NCBI RefSeq assembly: GCF_026151205.1
Contig: NC_087082.1
Coordinates: 19,003,401-19,067,400, forward strand
Length of the DNA stretch: 64,000 bases
Source: Bolinopsis microptera
Taxonomy: Eukaryota; Ctenophora; Tentaculata; Lobata; Bolinopsidae
Direction of reading: 5' to 3'
Shown: piece by piece, positions 1-14,500 of the stretch
How positions within the stretch are numbered: the stretch's first letter is position 1
How the letters are laid out: the number at the start of each line of letters is the position of its first letter
Notes under the pieces: model-generated
Databases searched by the model: none
Seen by the model: the letters and a program-made list of their open reading frames with translations, nothing else
Told to the model about the DNA's origin: nothing
Program-made: the position numbers and the translations under genes

Positions 1-804
1 TGATACCATAAAATATTGTTCAGTAAACAAGTGGAAGCACCTTCCGTTTCTAACCCTAATATAACCCTTAATTGTACTAAACTGATAACCATGAAACGTT
101 ACTTCATCTTATACATGTGTTAAGTAGTTCAAGCTTTTCTTTAGTTGATCATTGATCATGATGCGCTACAACATACAAACATCTCGTTTTGTTTTGAGTG
201 CTTGGTGCAACCACCGATTTGGCCCCGATAATTTTTTTTATTGAAATCTTTCAAATCAGTCAATTACATACAAGTTTACACAATGAATTAGTTAAATATA
301 ATATTGTCCTCTAAGCATGGAAATGATATTAGTAATCCGTTATATTGTTGAACAAATTATGATGCTGATATTATGTTGAACATGATTTTCGAGTGATTGA
401 TTTGTTAGGTATACGAAATGGACCATAAATGTTATTATAAGTTACATTACCTACCTACTACGGATTTCACGACTACCATTTTATTTAATCTAATAACTTA
501 TGTAAACTTGTAAACAACCATTCCTTCACATGGCTTTTTTTCTTCCAAGTTTTAACTGCATATCATCACACAGGCGCAGGCTACGGTATCCGGTCATTCA
601 ACTTTTCAAATTTCAATAATTGACAACGGCAACCCCTCCATTTTGTGCTCTGTAGCGCCCCAAGAATGATGAATAAAGAACCATTATTTGATATTTTGAC
701 TAACATGAAACGATTTTACATTTTAAAGGCAATGCCTACGGTTGATGGAAATCTAGCGTCCGGTAACCGGTGCAATTATACTTGTTAATAAATTCAACTC
801 ACAG
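1..804 (+). other. Intron-type copy of the SRCR cassette, window edge
   Basis: The sequence from base 2 on matches the intron after each SRCR exon (copies begin near 2618, 3660, 5490, 6053, 7170 and 8256). The window therefore opens inside a downstream-intron unit, and at least one more SRCR exon is expected just upstream. No coding sequence seen before 805. Confidence 0.75.
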
Positions 805-1110
805 ATTTTAGTTTGGTGGACTCTCATGGTGATACTATTGGAGCTAACATTCTTGGGTTACTAATCAGCAATGGAGGAACAGTTTGTCACAATTATTTCA
901 CTGATTACTCAGCTGATGCTATTTGTCGTGAAATGGGATACTTTGGTGAAATGAGTTGGACATCTGGTAATAAGTGGGGCATCCAGTCAAATTATGATAT
1001 TACCCTGGACGACGTTTCATGTAGCAGCGGTGAATGGAGTTCGTGTACATTTTCATTATCGAACGATTGTGATCACAGTAAAGATGTGTTTTTACAGTGT
1101 TATGTTATTG
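805..1110 (+). CDS. SRCR exon 1
   Basis: Acceptor ACAG at 801-804, donor GTGAGT at 1111; 306 bp, phase 1-1. Encodes one scavenger receptor cysteine-rich domain with six cysteines spaced like group A (VC, ICREMGY, SC, SC, DC, QC). Variable spots read GEMSW and CYVIG compared with the other copies. Confidence 0.85.
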
Positions 1111-1132
1111 GTGAGTCAACATCATAAATTAA

Positions 1133-1163
<31 letters not shown>

Positions 1164-2510
1164 CACCCTAATTTTTTTGTGAAACTTGGTTTGGAGATAG
1201 CAGTTGACCAACAAACTAGGACCGGTGACCAAACTTTTGAGGGGGTCCCGGACCCCAACCGCCAAACGGTGCCCGTGGGGCAGCCACGCCCATATTTGGT
1301 CCAAATTAGGCCCAATTTAGCCAAATATCCTGAACATGCCAAAAACCAGATTTAGGTGCTTTACTTGTAGCTATTGGTCCCCTGAACTCGTATATGAAAT
1401 TTCATTAAGATTGGACAAAAAATAACCGAGTTATGAACCAAAATATGACCATATTTGGGCATAAGCACCAAATTTGATCGGTTTTGGCCCATAAATTGGT
1501 CAAATATCAATATTTTTGAATGAAACCAACTGTATATAATGGAAAATAAGCCTATATTACACATCCTCTATGATTATCAGCTCAGTATCTACCTAACTGT
1601 GGATTCTGTATTCAAATAATCGCAAAAAATGAACAAAATCGTCCATATCTCAGTTCGCGATATTTGCGAAACTGATTTTGCTCAAAACAATAGAACTCAA
1701 TAGAGTTTCAATATTTTTACATGAAATTTTCAGAATAAACGTAGAATCGCATTTCGACTTTAAGTTTTGTATTGGAATTTTGAGTTAGGCCTTTAAGTTT
1801 AAAAAAATTTGGCGGCCAAATTCTGAAAAATGCCAGGCAAATTATGGAATTTGGCCGCCAGATTTTTTTAAATTCCTAACTCAAAATTCCAATACAAAAC
1901 TTAAGGTCGAAATGCGATTCTACGTTGATTTTGAAAATTTCATGTAAAAATATTGAAACCCTATTGAGTTCTATTGTTTTGAGCGAAATCAGTTTTGCAA
2001 ATATCGCGAACTGAGATATGGGCAATTTTGTTCATATTTTGCGATTATTTGGATACAGAATCCACGATTAGGTAGATAATGAGCTGATAATCATAGATAA
2101 TGTGTAGTATAGGCATACCTTCCATATAAAGTTGGTTTCATTCAAAAATATTGATATTTGACTAATTTATGGACCAAAATCGATCAAATTTGGTGCGTAT
2201 GCCCTAATGTGGTCATATGGTTTTTGGCTCAAAACTTAGTTTTTTTGTTGTTCAATCTTGATGAAAATTCATATACGAGTTCAAGGGACCACTAGCTACA
2301 AGTAGAGCACCTAAAATCTGTATTTTGAGCATGTTCAGGGTATTTGGCTAAATTGGGCCTAATTTGGACCAAATATGGGCGTGGCTGCCCGCGGGCACCG
2401 TTTGGCGGTTGGGGTCCGGGACCCCCTCAAAAGTTCAGTCACCGGTCCTAGTTTGTTGATCATCTGCTATCTCGAAACCATGTTTCACCAAAAATCAGGG
2501 TGAACCCCCC

Positions 2511-2583
<73 letters not shown>

Positions 2584-5500
2584 GGACACCCTGTATAATT
2601 GGGTTAAAAGTAATTTGATACCATAAAATATTGTTCAGTAAACAAGTCGAAGCACCTTCCGTTTCTAACCCTAATATAACCCTTAATTGTACCAAACTGA
2701 TAACCATGAAACGTTACTTCATCTTATAAATGTGTTAAGTAGTTCAAGCTTTTCTTTACTTGATCATTAATCATGATGCGGTACAACATACAAACATCTC
2801 GTTTTGTTGTGAGTGCTTCATCATTGGTGCAACCACCGACTTGGCTCCCGATAATGATATTAGTAATCCGTTATATTGTTGAACAAATTATGATGCTGAT
2901 ATTATGTTGAACATGATTGTCAAGTGATTGATTTGTTATACAAAATGGACCATAATTGTTAATATGAGTTACACCTACTACAAATTTCACGACTACCATT
3001 TTATTTAATCTAACACATCATGTAAACTTGCAAACAACCATTCCTTCACATTCCTTCAGGCTACGGTATCCGGTCATTCAACTTTTAAAATTTGAATAAT
3101 TGACAATGGCAACCCCTCCATTTTGTGCTCTGTAGCACCCCAAGAATGATGAATAAATAACCATTGTTTGATATTTTGACCAACATGAAACGATCGTTAA
3201 TTGTAATTTTACATTTTAAAGGCAATGCCTACGGTTGATGGAAATATAGCGTCCGCTAACCGGTGCAATTAATCTTGTTAATAAATTCAACTCACAGATT
3301 TTAGTCTGGTGGACTCTCATGGTGATACTATTGGAGCTGGCATTCTTGGGTTACTAATCAACAATGGAGGAACAGTTTGTAACGATTATTTCACCTTTTA
3401 CCCAGGTGATGCTATTTGTCGTGAAATGGGATACATGGGTCAAATCGGTTGGACATCCGGTAATAAGTGGGGCATCCAGTCAAATTATGATATTACCCTG
3501 GACGACGTTTCATGTAGCAGCGGTGAATGGAGTTCGTGTACATTTTCATTATCGAACGATTGTGATCACAGTAAAGATGTGTTTTTACAGTGTTATCAAA
3601 TTGGTGAGTCAACATCATAAATTAAAGGACAACCTGTATAATTGGGTTAAAAGTAATTTGATACCATAAAATATTGTTCAGTAAACATGTTGAAGCACCT
3701 TCCGTTTCTAACCCTAATATAACCCTTAATTGTACCAAACTGATAACCATGATCAAACGTCACTTCATCTTATACATGTGTTAATAAGTAGTTCAAGCTT
3801 TTCTTTACTTGATCATTGATCATGATGCGCTACAACATACAAACATCTCGTTTTGTTGTGAGTGCTTGGTGCAACTACCGACTTGGCTCCCGATAATGAT
3901 ATTATAGTAATCCGTTATATTGTTGAACAAATTATGATGCTGATATTACGTTGAACATGATTGTCGAATAATTGATTTGTTATAGTTATACGGCCCCACA
4001 AAAAACCTCACCGAACCTCCACGCGGTGTGGGGTGGGTGACTCGAACGGGAGGTGCATGGGTGTTTCTAACCTATGCAAAGGAAGGGACTAGGCATCTCA
4101 ACAACAAAGCAAAGGAAAGGCTATAATAGCCTTTACTAACCTTAGACCCGCAGCATAACCGCTTTTCCCACAGGCGAATAACACCTTCCGCAGGAAAATA
4201 ACACGCTCACAGGCTCCCACATGACGTGTAACCCCAGGATTTGGTTTTGGATCGAACACTCAAAACAACGATAGAGGAGAGGTCTCACGCTCACAGACTA
4301 CAACGTCTCGTGTAACCCCAGGATTTAACACGCTCACAGGCTACCACGTCTCGTGTACCCTAGGATTTGATTATGGATCGGACACTCAAAACAACGACAG
4401 AGGAGCGGTCTACAGTGACAGAGTGACGTTACAGTAACATTGCAAACTCCTACGATTTTCACGTAGCAGGCCATGAACTCCCCTGGAAGTCCCTGTCTCT
4501 CCGTCGTTAACCCGGCGGGGTTGCATCAGGGGCGGTGGTAACAGAACTTCAAGACTCTCGGAGTCTGTTGTCGATATCTATGTTTAATATATTTATGGTA
4601 TATAATTTGAAAGTCTCTCTCTCCGGCAGCAGGAGTTGGAGAATGGGGACGCGTTGTGAAAGCCACCGTAAGGAAGGCTTACTGTCGACGCCGACCAATC
4701 AAAAGAAAATGTGTTATAGGAAATAGACCATAAATGTTATTATCATATTATGAGTTACATTACCTACCTACTACGGATTTCACGACTACCATTTTATTTA
4801 ATCTAACAACTTATATAAACTTGTAAACAACCATTCCTTAACATGGCTTTTTTTCTTCAAAGTTTAAACTGCATATCACCACACAGGCTACGGTGTCCAG
4901 TCATTTAACTTTTAAAATTTCTATAATTGACAATGGCAACCCATCCATTTTGTGCTCTGTAGCGCCCCAAGAATGATGAATAAAGAACCATTATTTGATA
5001 TTTTTACCAACATAAAACGATCGTTAATTGTAGTTTTAAATTTTTAAAGGCAATGCCTACGGTTGATGAAAATCTAGCGTCCGGTAACCGGCGCAATTAT
5101 ACTTGTTAATGAATTCAACTCGCAGATTTTAGTCTGGTGGACTCTCATGGTGATACTATTGGAGCTGGCATTCTTGGGTTACTAATCAGCAATGGAGGAA
5201 CAGTTTGTAACGATCATTTCACTGATTACTCAGCTGATGCTATTTGTCGTGAAATGGGATACTTTGGTCAAATGAGATGGACATCTGGTAATAAGTTGGG
5301 CATCCAGTCAAATTATGATATTACTCTGGACGACGTTTTATGCAGCAGCGGTGAATGGAGTTCGTGTACATATTCACTATCGAACGATTGTGGTCACAAT
5401 GAAGATGTGTTTTTACAGTGTGATGCAACTGGTGAGTCAACATCATAAATTTAAGAAAACCTTGTATAATTGGGTTAAAAGTAATTTGATACCAAAAATA

Positions 5501-8500
5501 TTGTTCAGTAATGAGTAAACAATTCGAAGCACCTTCCGTTTTTAACCCTAATATAACCCTTAATTGTACCAAACTGATAACCATTGTAATTTTACAATTT
5601 AGAAGGCAATGCCTACGGTTGATGGAAATCTAGCGTCCGCTAACCAGCGTAATTATGGTTGTTAATGAATTCAACTCACAGATTTTAGTCTGGTGGACTC
5701 TCATGGTGATACTATTGGAGCTGGCATTCTTGGGTTACTAATCAGCGATGGAGGAACAGTTTGTGACTATGATTTCACTGAAGATTCAGCTGATGCTATT
5801 TGTCGTGAAATGGGATACTTTGGTCAAATGAGTTGGACATCCGGTAACTACGTAGATGAAGAGAGCATCCAGTCAAATTATAATATTACCCTGGACGACG
5901 TTTCATGTAGCAGCGGTGAATGGAGTTCGTGTACATATTCATTATCAAACGATTGTGATCACATTTTTGATGTGTTTTTACAGTGTGATGGATTTGGTGA
6001 GTCAACATCATAAATTGAAGGACACCCTGTGTAATTGGGTTAAAAGTAATTTGATACCATAAAATATTGTTCAGTAAACAAGTCGAAGCACCTTCCGTTT
6101 CTAACCCTAATATAACCCTTAATTGTACCAAACTGATAACCATGAAACGTTACTTCATCTGATACATGTGTTAAGTAGTTCAAGCTTTTCTTTACTTGAT
6201 CATTGATCATGATGCACTATAACATACTAACTTTTCGTTTTGTTGTGAGTGCTTGGTGCAACCACCGACTTCATGGCTCCCGATAATGATATTAGTAATC
6301 CGTTATATTGTTGAACAAATTATGATGCTGATATAATATGTTGAACATGATTGTCGAGTGATTGATTTGTTATACGAAATGGACCATAAATGTTATTATG
6401 AGTTACATTACCTACTCCGGATTCCACGACTACCATTTTATTTAATCTAATAACTTATGTAAACTTGTAAACAACCATTCCTTCACATGGCTTTTTTTCT
6501 TCAAAGTTTTAACTGCATATCACCACACAGGCGCAGGCTACGGTGTCCGGTCATTAAACTTTTAAAATTTGAATAATTGACAATGGCAACCCCTCCATTT
6601 TGTGCTCTGTAGTGCCCCAAGAATGATGAATAAAGAACCATTATTTGATATTTTGACCAACATAAAACGATCGTTAATTGTAATTTTAAATTTTAAAAGG
6701 TAATACCTACGGTTGAATTTTAAAAGGTAATGCCTACGGTTGATGGAAATCGAGCATCCACTAACCGGCGCAATTATGGTTGTTAATGAATTCAACTCAC
6801 AGATTTTAGTCTGGTGGACTCTCATGGTGATACTATTGGAGCTAACATTCTTGGGTTACTAATCAGCGATGGAGGAACAGTTTGTGACGATTATTTCACT
6901 GATTACTCAGCTGATGCTATTTGTCGTGAAATGGGATACATCGGTCAATTGAGTTGGACATCTGGTAATAAGTGGGGCATCCAGTCAAATTATGATATTA
7001 CCCTGGACGACTTTTCATGCAGCAGCGGTGAATGGAGTTCGTGTACATTTTCACTATCGAACAATTGTGGTCACAGTAAAGATGTGTTTTTACAGTGTGA
7101 TGGAAGTGGTACGTGAGTCAACATCATAAATTAAAGGAAACCCTGTATAATTGGTTTAAAAGTAATTTAATACCATAAAATATTGTTCAGTAAACAAGTC
7201 AAAGTACCTGCCGTTTCTAACCCTAATATAACCCTTTTTAATTGTATCAAACTGATAACCATGAAACGTTACTTCATCTTATACATATGTTAATAAGTAG
7301 TTCAAGCTTTTCTTTACTTGATCATTGATCATGATGCACTATAACATACAAACATCTCGTTTTGTTGTGAGTGCTTGGTGCAACCACCGACTTGGCTCCC
7401 GATAATGATATTAGTAATCCGTTATATTGTTGAACAAATTATGATGCTGATATTATGTTGAACATGATTGTCGAGTGATTGATTTGTTATACGGAATGGA
7501 CCATAAATGTTATTATGAGTTACATTACCTACTACGGATTTCACGACTACCATTTTATTTAATCTAACAACTTATGTAAACTTGTAAACAACCATTCCTT
7601 CACATGGATTTTTTTCTTCAAAGTTGTAACTGCATATCACCACACAGGCGCTTAGGCTACGGTGTCCGGTCATTTAACTTTTTAAATTTGAATAATTGAC
7701 AATGACAACCCCTCCATTTTGTGCTCTGTAGCGCCCCAAGAATGATGAATAAAGAACCATTATTTGATATTTTGACCAACATAAAACGATCGTTAATTGT
7801 AGTTTTAAATTTTAAAAGGCAATGCCTACGGTTGATGGAAATCGAGCGTCCGCTAACCACCGCAATTATTTTTGTTAATGAATTCAACTCACAGATTTTA
7901 GTCTGGTGGACTCTCATGGTGATACTATTGGAGCTAACATTCTTGGGTTACTAATCAGCGATGGAGGAACAGTTTGTGACGATTCTTTCACTGAAGATTC
8001 AGCTGATGCTATTTGTCGTGAAATGGGATACTTTGGTCAAGTGAGTTGGACATACGGTAATAAGTGGGGCATCCAGTCAAATTATGATATTACCCTGGAC
8101 GACGTTTCATGCAGCAGCGGTGAATGGAGTTCGTGTACATTTTCGTTATCGAACGATTGTGATCACGATGAAGATGTGTTTTTACAGTGTGATGGAATTG
8201 GTGAGTCAACATCATAAATTAAAGGACACCCTGTATAATTGGGTTAAAAGTAATTTGATACCATAAAATATTGTTCAGTGAACAAGTTGAAGCACCTTCC
8301 GTTTCTAACCCTAATATAACCCTTAATTGTACCAAACTGATAACCATGAAACGTTACTTCATCTTATACATGTGTTAATAAGCAGTTCAAGCTTTTCTTA
8401 ATTTCTTTACTTGATCATTGATCATGATGCGCTACAACATACAAACATCTTGTTTTGTTGTGAGTGCTTGGTGCAACCACCGACTTGGCTCCCGATAATG

Positions 8501-11500
8501 ATATTAGTAATCCGTTATATTGTTGAACAAATTATGATGCTGATATTATGTTGATAACTGATAACCATGAAACTTCACTTCAGATGTTGAATCAGTTAAC
8601 ATAGAAGTGAAGGAAGGCTCTTACGCAACGATTTCGTGTATCATCAATGGCATAACAGAAACAGCAGCAGTGACCTGGCGAACAAGTACAGGACCTGTTC
8701 CAGGCGATAAGCTCGTCCCTACCCAAGGAAGTTACTCTGATGGGACACAGACATCAACTCTTGCCGTAGACGGAACTCTTGTCAACGAAGATACTGCCTA
8801 CACTTGCAGAGTCACTTCAAGATCTTTACCTGATTCCAACTTCTCTGATACCACTGTCAATCTGAACGTTTATGGTATGTTCTTAAACGCTAATGCAGTA
8901 ATTGTGCGATATATTTTTCGATTCATGAACGAATTTTTATCCTTTCTTCATATTCCAATTCACATCAGATCAAGGAAATGATTTCATGATCCGTCAGTTA
9001 TAAATTGTAGAATTTGTAAATTTACCAAAACTCATTTCAGACGTTGAATCAGTTTACACAGAAGTGAAGAAAGGCTCTTACGCAACGATTTCGTGTATCA
9101 TCACTAGCATAACAGAAACAGCAGCAGTGACCTGGCGAACAAGTACAGGACCTGTTCCAGCTGAAAAGTTCACCCCTGTCCAAGGAAGTTACTCTGCAGG
9201 GACACAGACGTCAACTCTTGCCGTAGACGGAACTCTTGTCAACGAAGATACTGCCTACACTTGCAGAGTCACTTCCGGATCTTTACCTGATTCCAACTTC
9301 TCTGATACCACTGTCAATCTAAACGTTTATGGTATGTTCTTTAACGCTAACAGTAATTTCTATCTCACCTCCAATCTCCATATTCTAATTCAATTCAGTT
9401 AACGGAATTGTTTTGATGATCCGTTGGTTGTAAATTGTAGAATTTGTAGAATTTGTAAATTTACCAAAACACACTTCAGACGTTCAATCAGTTAACACAG
9501 AAGTGAAGAAAGGCTCTTACGCAACGATTTCGTGTATCATCACTGGCATAACAGAAACAGCAGCAGTGACCTGGCGAACAAGTACAGGACCAGTTCCAGC
9601 TGAAAAGTTCACCCCTGTTCAAGGAAGTTACTCTGCAGGGGCACAGACATCAACTCTTGCTGTAGACGGAACTCTCGTCAACGAAGATACTGCCTACACT
9701 TGCAGAGTCACTTCCGGATCTTCACCTGATTCCAACTTCTCTGATACCACTGTCAATCTAAACGTTTATGGTATGTTCTTTAACGCTAACAGTAATTTCT
9801 ATCTCACCTCCAATCTCCATATTCTAATTCAATTCAGTTAACGGAATTGTTTTGATGATCCGTTGGTTGTAAATTGTAGAATTTGTAGAATTTGTAAATT
9901 TACCAAAACTCACTTCAGACGTTGAATCAGTTAACACAGAAGTGAAGAAAGGCTCTTACGCAACGATTTCGTGTATCATCACTGGCATAACAGAAACAGC
10001 AGCAGTGACCTGGCGAACTAGTACAGGACCAGTTTCAGGCGATAAGCTCGTCCCTAACCAAGGAAGTTACTCTGATGGGAGACAGACATCAACTCTTGCC
10101 GTAGACGGGACTCTTGTCAACAAAGATACTGCCTACACTTGTAGAGTCACTTCCGGATCTTTACCTGATTCCAACTTCTCTGATACCACTGTCAATCTAA
10201 ACGTTTATGGTATGTTCTTTAAACGCTAATGCAGTAATTGTGCGATATATTTTTCGATTCATGAACTAATTTCTATCCTTCCTCCATATTCCAATTCACA
10301 TCAGATCAAGGAAATGATTTCATGATTTGTCGGTTATAAATTGTAGAATTTGTAAATTTACCAAAACTCATTTCAGACGTTGAATCAGTTAACACAGAAG
10401 TGAAGAAAGGCTCTTACGCAACGATTTCGTGTATCATCACTGGCATAACAGAAACAGCAGCAGTGACCTGGCGAACAAGTACAGGACCTGTTCCAGGCGA
10501 TAAGCTCGTCCCTACCCAAGGAAGTTACTCTGATGGGAGACAGACATCAACTCTTGCCGTAGACGGGACTCTTGTCAACAAAGATACTGCCTACACTTGT
10601 AGAGTCACTTCCGGATCTTTACCTGATTCCAACTTCTCTGATACCACTGTCAATCTAAACGTTTATGGTATGTTCTTTAGACGCTAACAGTAAGCTTACA
10701 ATCTATTTATCGATTCATGAACTAATTTTTTTCCTTCCTCCATATTCCAATTCACATCAGATCAAGGAAATTATTTCATGATTTGTCGGTTATAAATTGT
10801 AGAATTTGTAAATGCTCAAAAATCTATGCATCAATTTCAAAACATAACTTTTCCAATAAGAGGTTGTTTTAAGAAAATGTATTTAATGGTCATCTACGTC
10901 TATTAAACAAAAAATAACTTATATTACATTAACTTGAAATTTAAAAATATCAATTTATGTCAATAATTAAATTTAATATTTTAATCGTGCAAGCGTTATA
11001 AATTGAATGACGATTAATCACTCTACACTCGACTGTCACGTGACTTTTTCAATCCGTTCTCTAGCTGGCCCTGAACGAGTACTCGAAACCTTAACCCTCT
11101 AATCTGATTCCAACCGTAACCCAATCCCTAACAAAAGCATAATATGCTGAAACCCTAATCCAATGAGAAATTATATCAACTTCATTATACGGTCATATTA
11201 CATGATCGAGACAGTTTTTCGCCAATATTTTGCCAGAAAAGCATATTTAACTCTATGTCATGGGGGTGATTCAGACACACGCGCTCTTATATCACCTTTA
11301 TATGATCATAACACCAGGTTTAAAGCTAAGTTAGGAAAGACATATCGTGCAGAGGAGGTTAACTATTGGCATAATTACACGTACTCTGATTATCACACTT
11401 ACCCGTATAACAAACATACATGCTCGAGACATATTGATATTGATATTGATATTGATATTGATATTGATATTGATATTGATATTGATATTGATATTGATAT

Positions 11501-14500
11501 TGATATTGATATTGATATTGATATTGATATTGATATTGATATTGATATTGATATTGATATTGATATTGATATTGATATTGATATTGATATTGATATTGAT
11601 ATTGATATTGATATTGATATTGATATTGATATTGATATTGATATTGATATTGATATTGATATTGATATTGATATTGATATTATTGAATGAAGCTAACTTC
11701 AGACATAAATAATATTACTTCTTTTTACAAAGGGACTTGGAGTATAAACGACCAAGTATGCATGATTGTCTATCCAACCAAGAATTCAGGAGGCAAGGGT
11801 GGGTGCGTAAACTTTACTCTCTGCACTCTCCGATCCTGTATCACCCTGAATTCTTTTCAACGCATTTTTATTAAAGGTATTATATATACCTTCTAGTCAC
11901 TCTCTTGCTACTCCAAGTTCCCTAAGATATCTGGTCTAAAATTCGTGCTAGTTATGCATGTAAAATATATTTTTGTCTGCTTTAATATATGTGGATTCCC
12001 GTGGGGAGGTGTAGTGAGGCAAATTTGTTTATTTTAATAGTAGATTGCCTGTTCAGCAGGTTGAAGAGGTGATGCAGATTTGTTTACATTTTAATAGTAG
12101 ATTGCCTGTTCAGCAGGTTGAAGAGGTGATGCAGATTTGTTTACATTTTAATAGTAGATTACCTGTTCAGCAGGTTGAAGAGGTGATGCATATTTTGTAT
12201 TATGGAACGCTTGTAACGCTTGTAACTCCTTCTTGTTACCACTTACCCCGCTTTGAATGCCCCGAATTATTTTATATAATGTGCGTTAACCGTGCGTTAA
12301 CCGTGCGTTAACCGTGCGTTATGTGACCACCGACAGTTTACCGAATTGCCGGCTATTGTAGTTGGAGGGGTAATTTTAAGCCTAAGCCATGCACGATCCT
12401 CTTATGAGAGTTGTAGTAGCTACATTTCGATCATTGTGGATATAGTAAAACCGTAGAATACCCTTGTTAACTTGATATTTACATTTGTAAATGTATCTTT
12501 GTTTTTATAACCTCTTATTGCAGCGCTATCTACAATGGATACTGTGTACTACAGTCCCACGAGTATAGAGGTGACAGTGGAAGGACGTTATGAGCCACAA
12601 ATAATTTGGTTCATTGGAGGACAGGCGTACAGTTCTCAAGATAATCCCCATTTGACCCCAACAATTTCATCGGTATGGTCTGGGTCCAAAAAGACCTTTA
12701 ATCTGGCGTTCGATATGAGTGGGTTTGAAACATCTATGTCGCCGTTCACAGTTCGAGGAACAGTGTCTTTCGGAGACGCCACTGATTCAACCTTCGACAC
12801 GGTGACAGCCAACATCTACAAGAGAGGTTTTTCTTCTCTTATCCATTATTCCATTGTCTCATTTAAATTTATGATTCGATATTGCTGAAACTTTACTGAT
12901 ATCTAACTCTCATTTCACTTTAAGATTTCAATTTTAAATATGAATTTATTTTCATAGCTGCATTATACCTAATCTTAAAAAGTTGTTTATAACCTTAATT
13001 GCCATCCCAGAGTTTGTTGAGAGCCTTCCAGCCTCAACAATATTCCGCAACACTGACATCCCGAAAGCATTCTTGTGCTCTGCTTCGGGTGAAGACAAGG
13101 AATTACTTACGTTGTCTTGGAAGATAGGTTTGTTTCTAACGATCTCCTGTTACTCACGTTCAATGTAATATACACTCTGCAACTCGCTCATTTGAATGTG
13201 ATACGTACGATACATAAAATTTATGACCGGTCAGTTTTATCAACGCTGAAATGTAAGTATTCTTTTTCTCGTGATAACTGAAATTACACACTAAAGAACG
13301 ATACCACCACTCAACAGGAGATGTACTAGTAGATGATGAGGTAGAGCACGTGACCCTAACAGATGAGTCAGACAGCAGCTCAACCACCACCAAGATCAGC
13401 AAGTTGACAATAACAACCAACAAACCAACTTTCAACGCTCAGTTCAAATGTATTGCCACCTGGAGCGGAATAAATGGAAAGTCTATCGAGTCGACGTCTG
13501 ACTCTAACGCTGTCGGAGTAGCCGTGGATGAGAACACGTTCAGCACTGGTTCCTCTGGAGACGGAGTAATAAGTTGTGTGGTGTGGGGTGATTCACCCCC
13601 ACATTCTGTCACGTGGTCTAACGAAAGGGGTGATGCTATCACCAACCAACCTGATGAGGTAACTGCCATAGATAGCCGAGAATCAATGAACTCAATGAAC
13701 GATTTTTGAGCATGATTTTAATTATCTTTTTTGATATCTTCCAACTTTTAGTTTAACGAAATGACCCAACTTTCAGACAGAAATCGCAGACAGTATAACA
13801 GAAGGCATTACTTACACCCACTTGCTCACTGTTAAGAAGATGACGTTTGGGGATCAAGGAAAATACACCTGCTCAGTTGTGTTTGGGGAAAACGAAACCC
13901 CCGTTAATGTCGTCACAACTCTTCACAAGCTTTGTAAGTTGGTTATCAGTGATCATATTCAACCATCTATCCACCCTGTTGCTAAAACTTATATTTATAT
14001 ATTGGTATTGTTTTATAAATATAATGAAACGGATCGTTTGCCCGCCAATTTGATTGTTTTCAATTGTTCGAAATGTATATTATACAGGGTGGGCCAAAAG
14101 TCAGTACCCATACGTTGGCCTTTATAGCTCAGTCACTGAGTGCCCAATTTAAATACTTCTTTCTTGTATGACTTACTACCACCACTGGTTCGAGGAATTT
14201 GTCAACTCGAAAAATATTCGCGTTCATTTTTTTCAAATGGAGGTTCATTTTCACATTTATTTGATAGTTTGGATAGTCAGATCAAGCTAAATGTTATTGA
14301 ATTGTGTTTGGCCATTCGAATTACGTTTGTCCTGAAAGAATTAGAACTGTAGCTTCTCAGATGACCGAGATATGAAGCATAACAAGTTTATTCATTACGT
14401 GTGATCAGGTGATTGGTTTACCTAATCACGTGATAAGGTGACCCCGTTAACTACCCCGTTAAACATTATGGGAATTGTTAAGGGTGCCCAATTAAGGTGT

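Larger units (their letters stand above)
1..8583 (+). repeat. Tandem array of SRCR exon-plus-intron cassettes
   Basis: A cassette of about 1.1 kb (intron about 0.8 kb plus exon about 0.3 kb) is repeated six times with high identity in both exon and intron. Length differences come from insertions (1131-2579, 3985-4711) and a deletion that leaves only 250 bp between exons 3 and 4. High intron identity points to recent duplication or gene conversion. Confidence 0.88.

Noticed and set aside
57-80. CTAACCCTAATATAACCCTTAA considered as telomeric repeat
   Set aside because: It is not a regular repeat and recurs simply because it is part of the SRCR intron cassette.
2501-2580. Long C run considered as an assembly gap artefact
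   Set aside because: The element's other end has the matching G run and the flanking TAA duplication is intact, so the run is probably real, though its exact length is doubtful.
11163-11712. ORFs with Ile-Asp or Ile-Leu repeats
   Set aside because: Products of a GATATT microsatellite; only the short part upstream has meaningful similarity (to the lectin exon).
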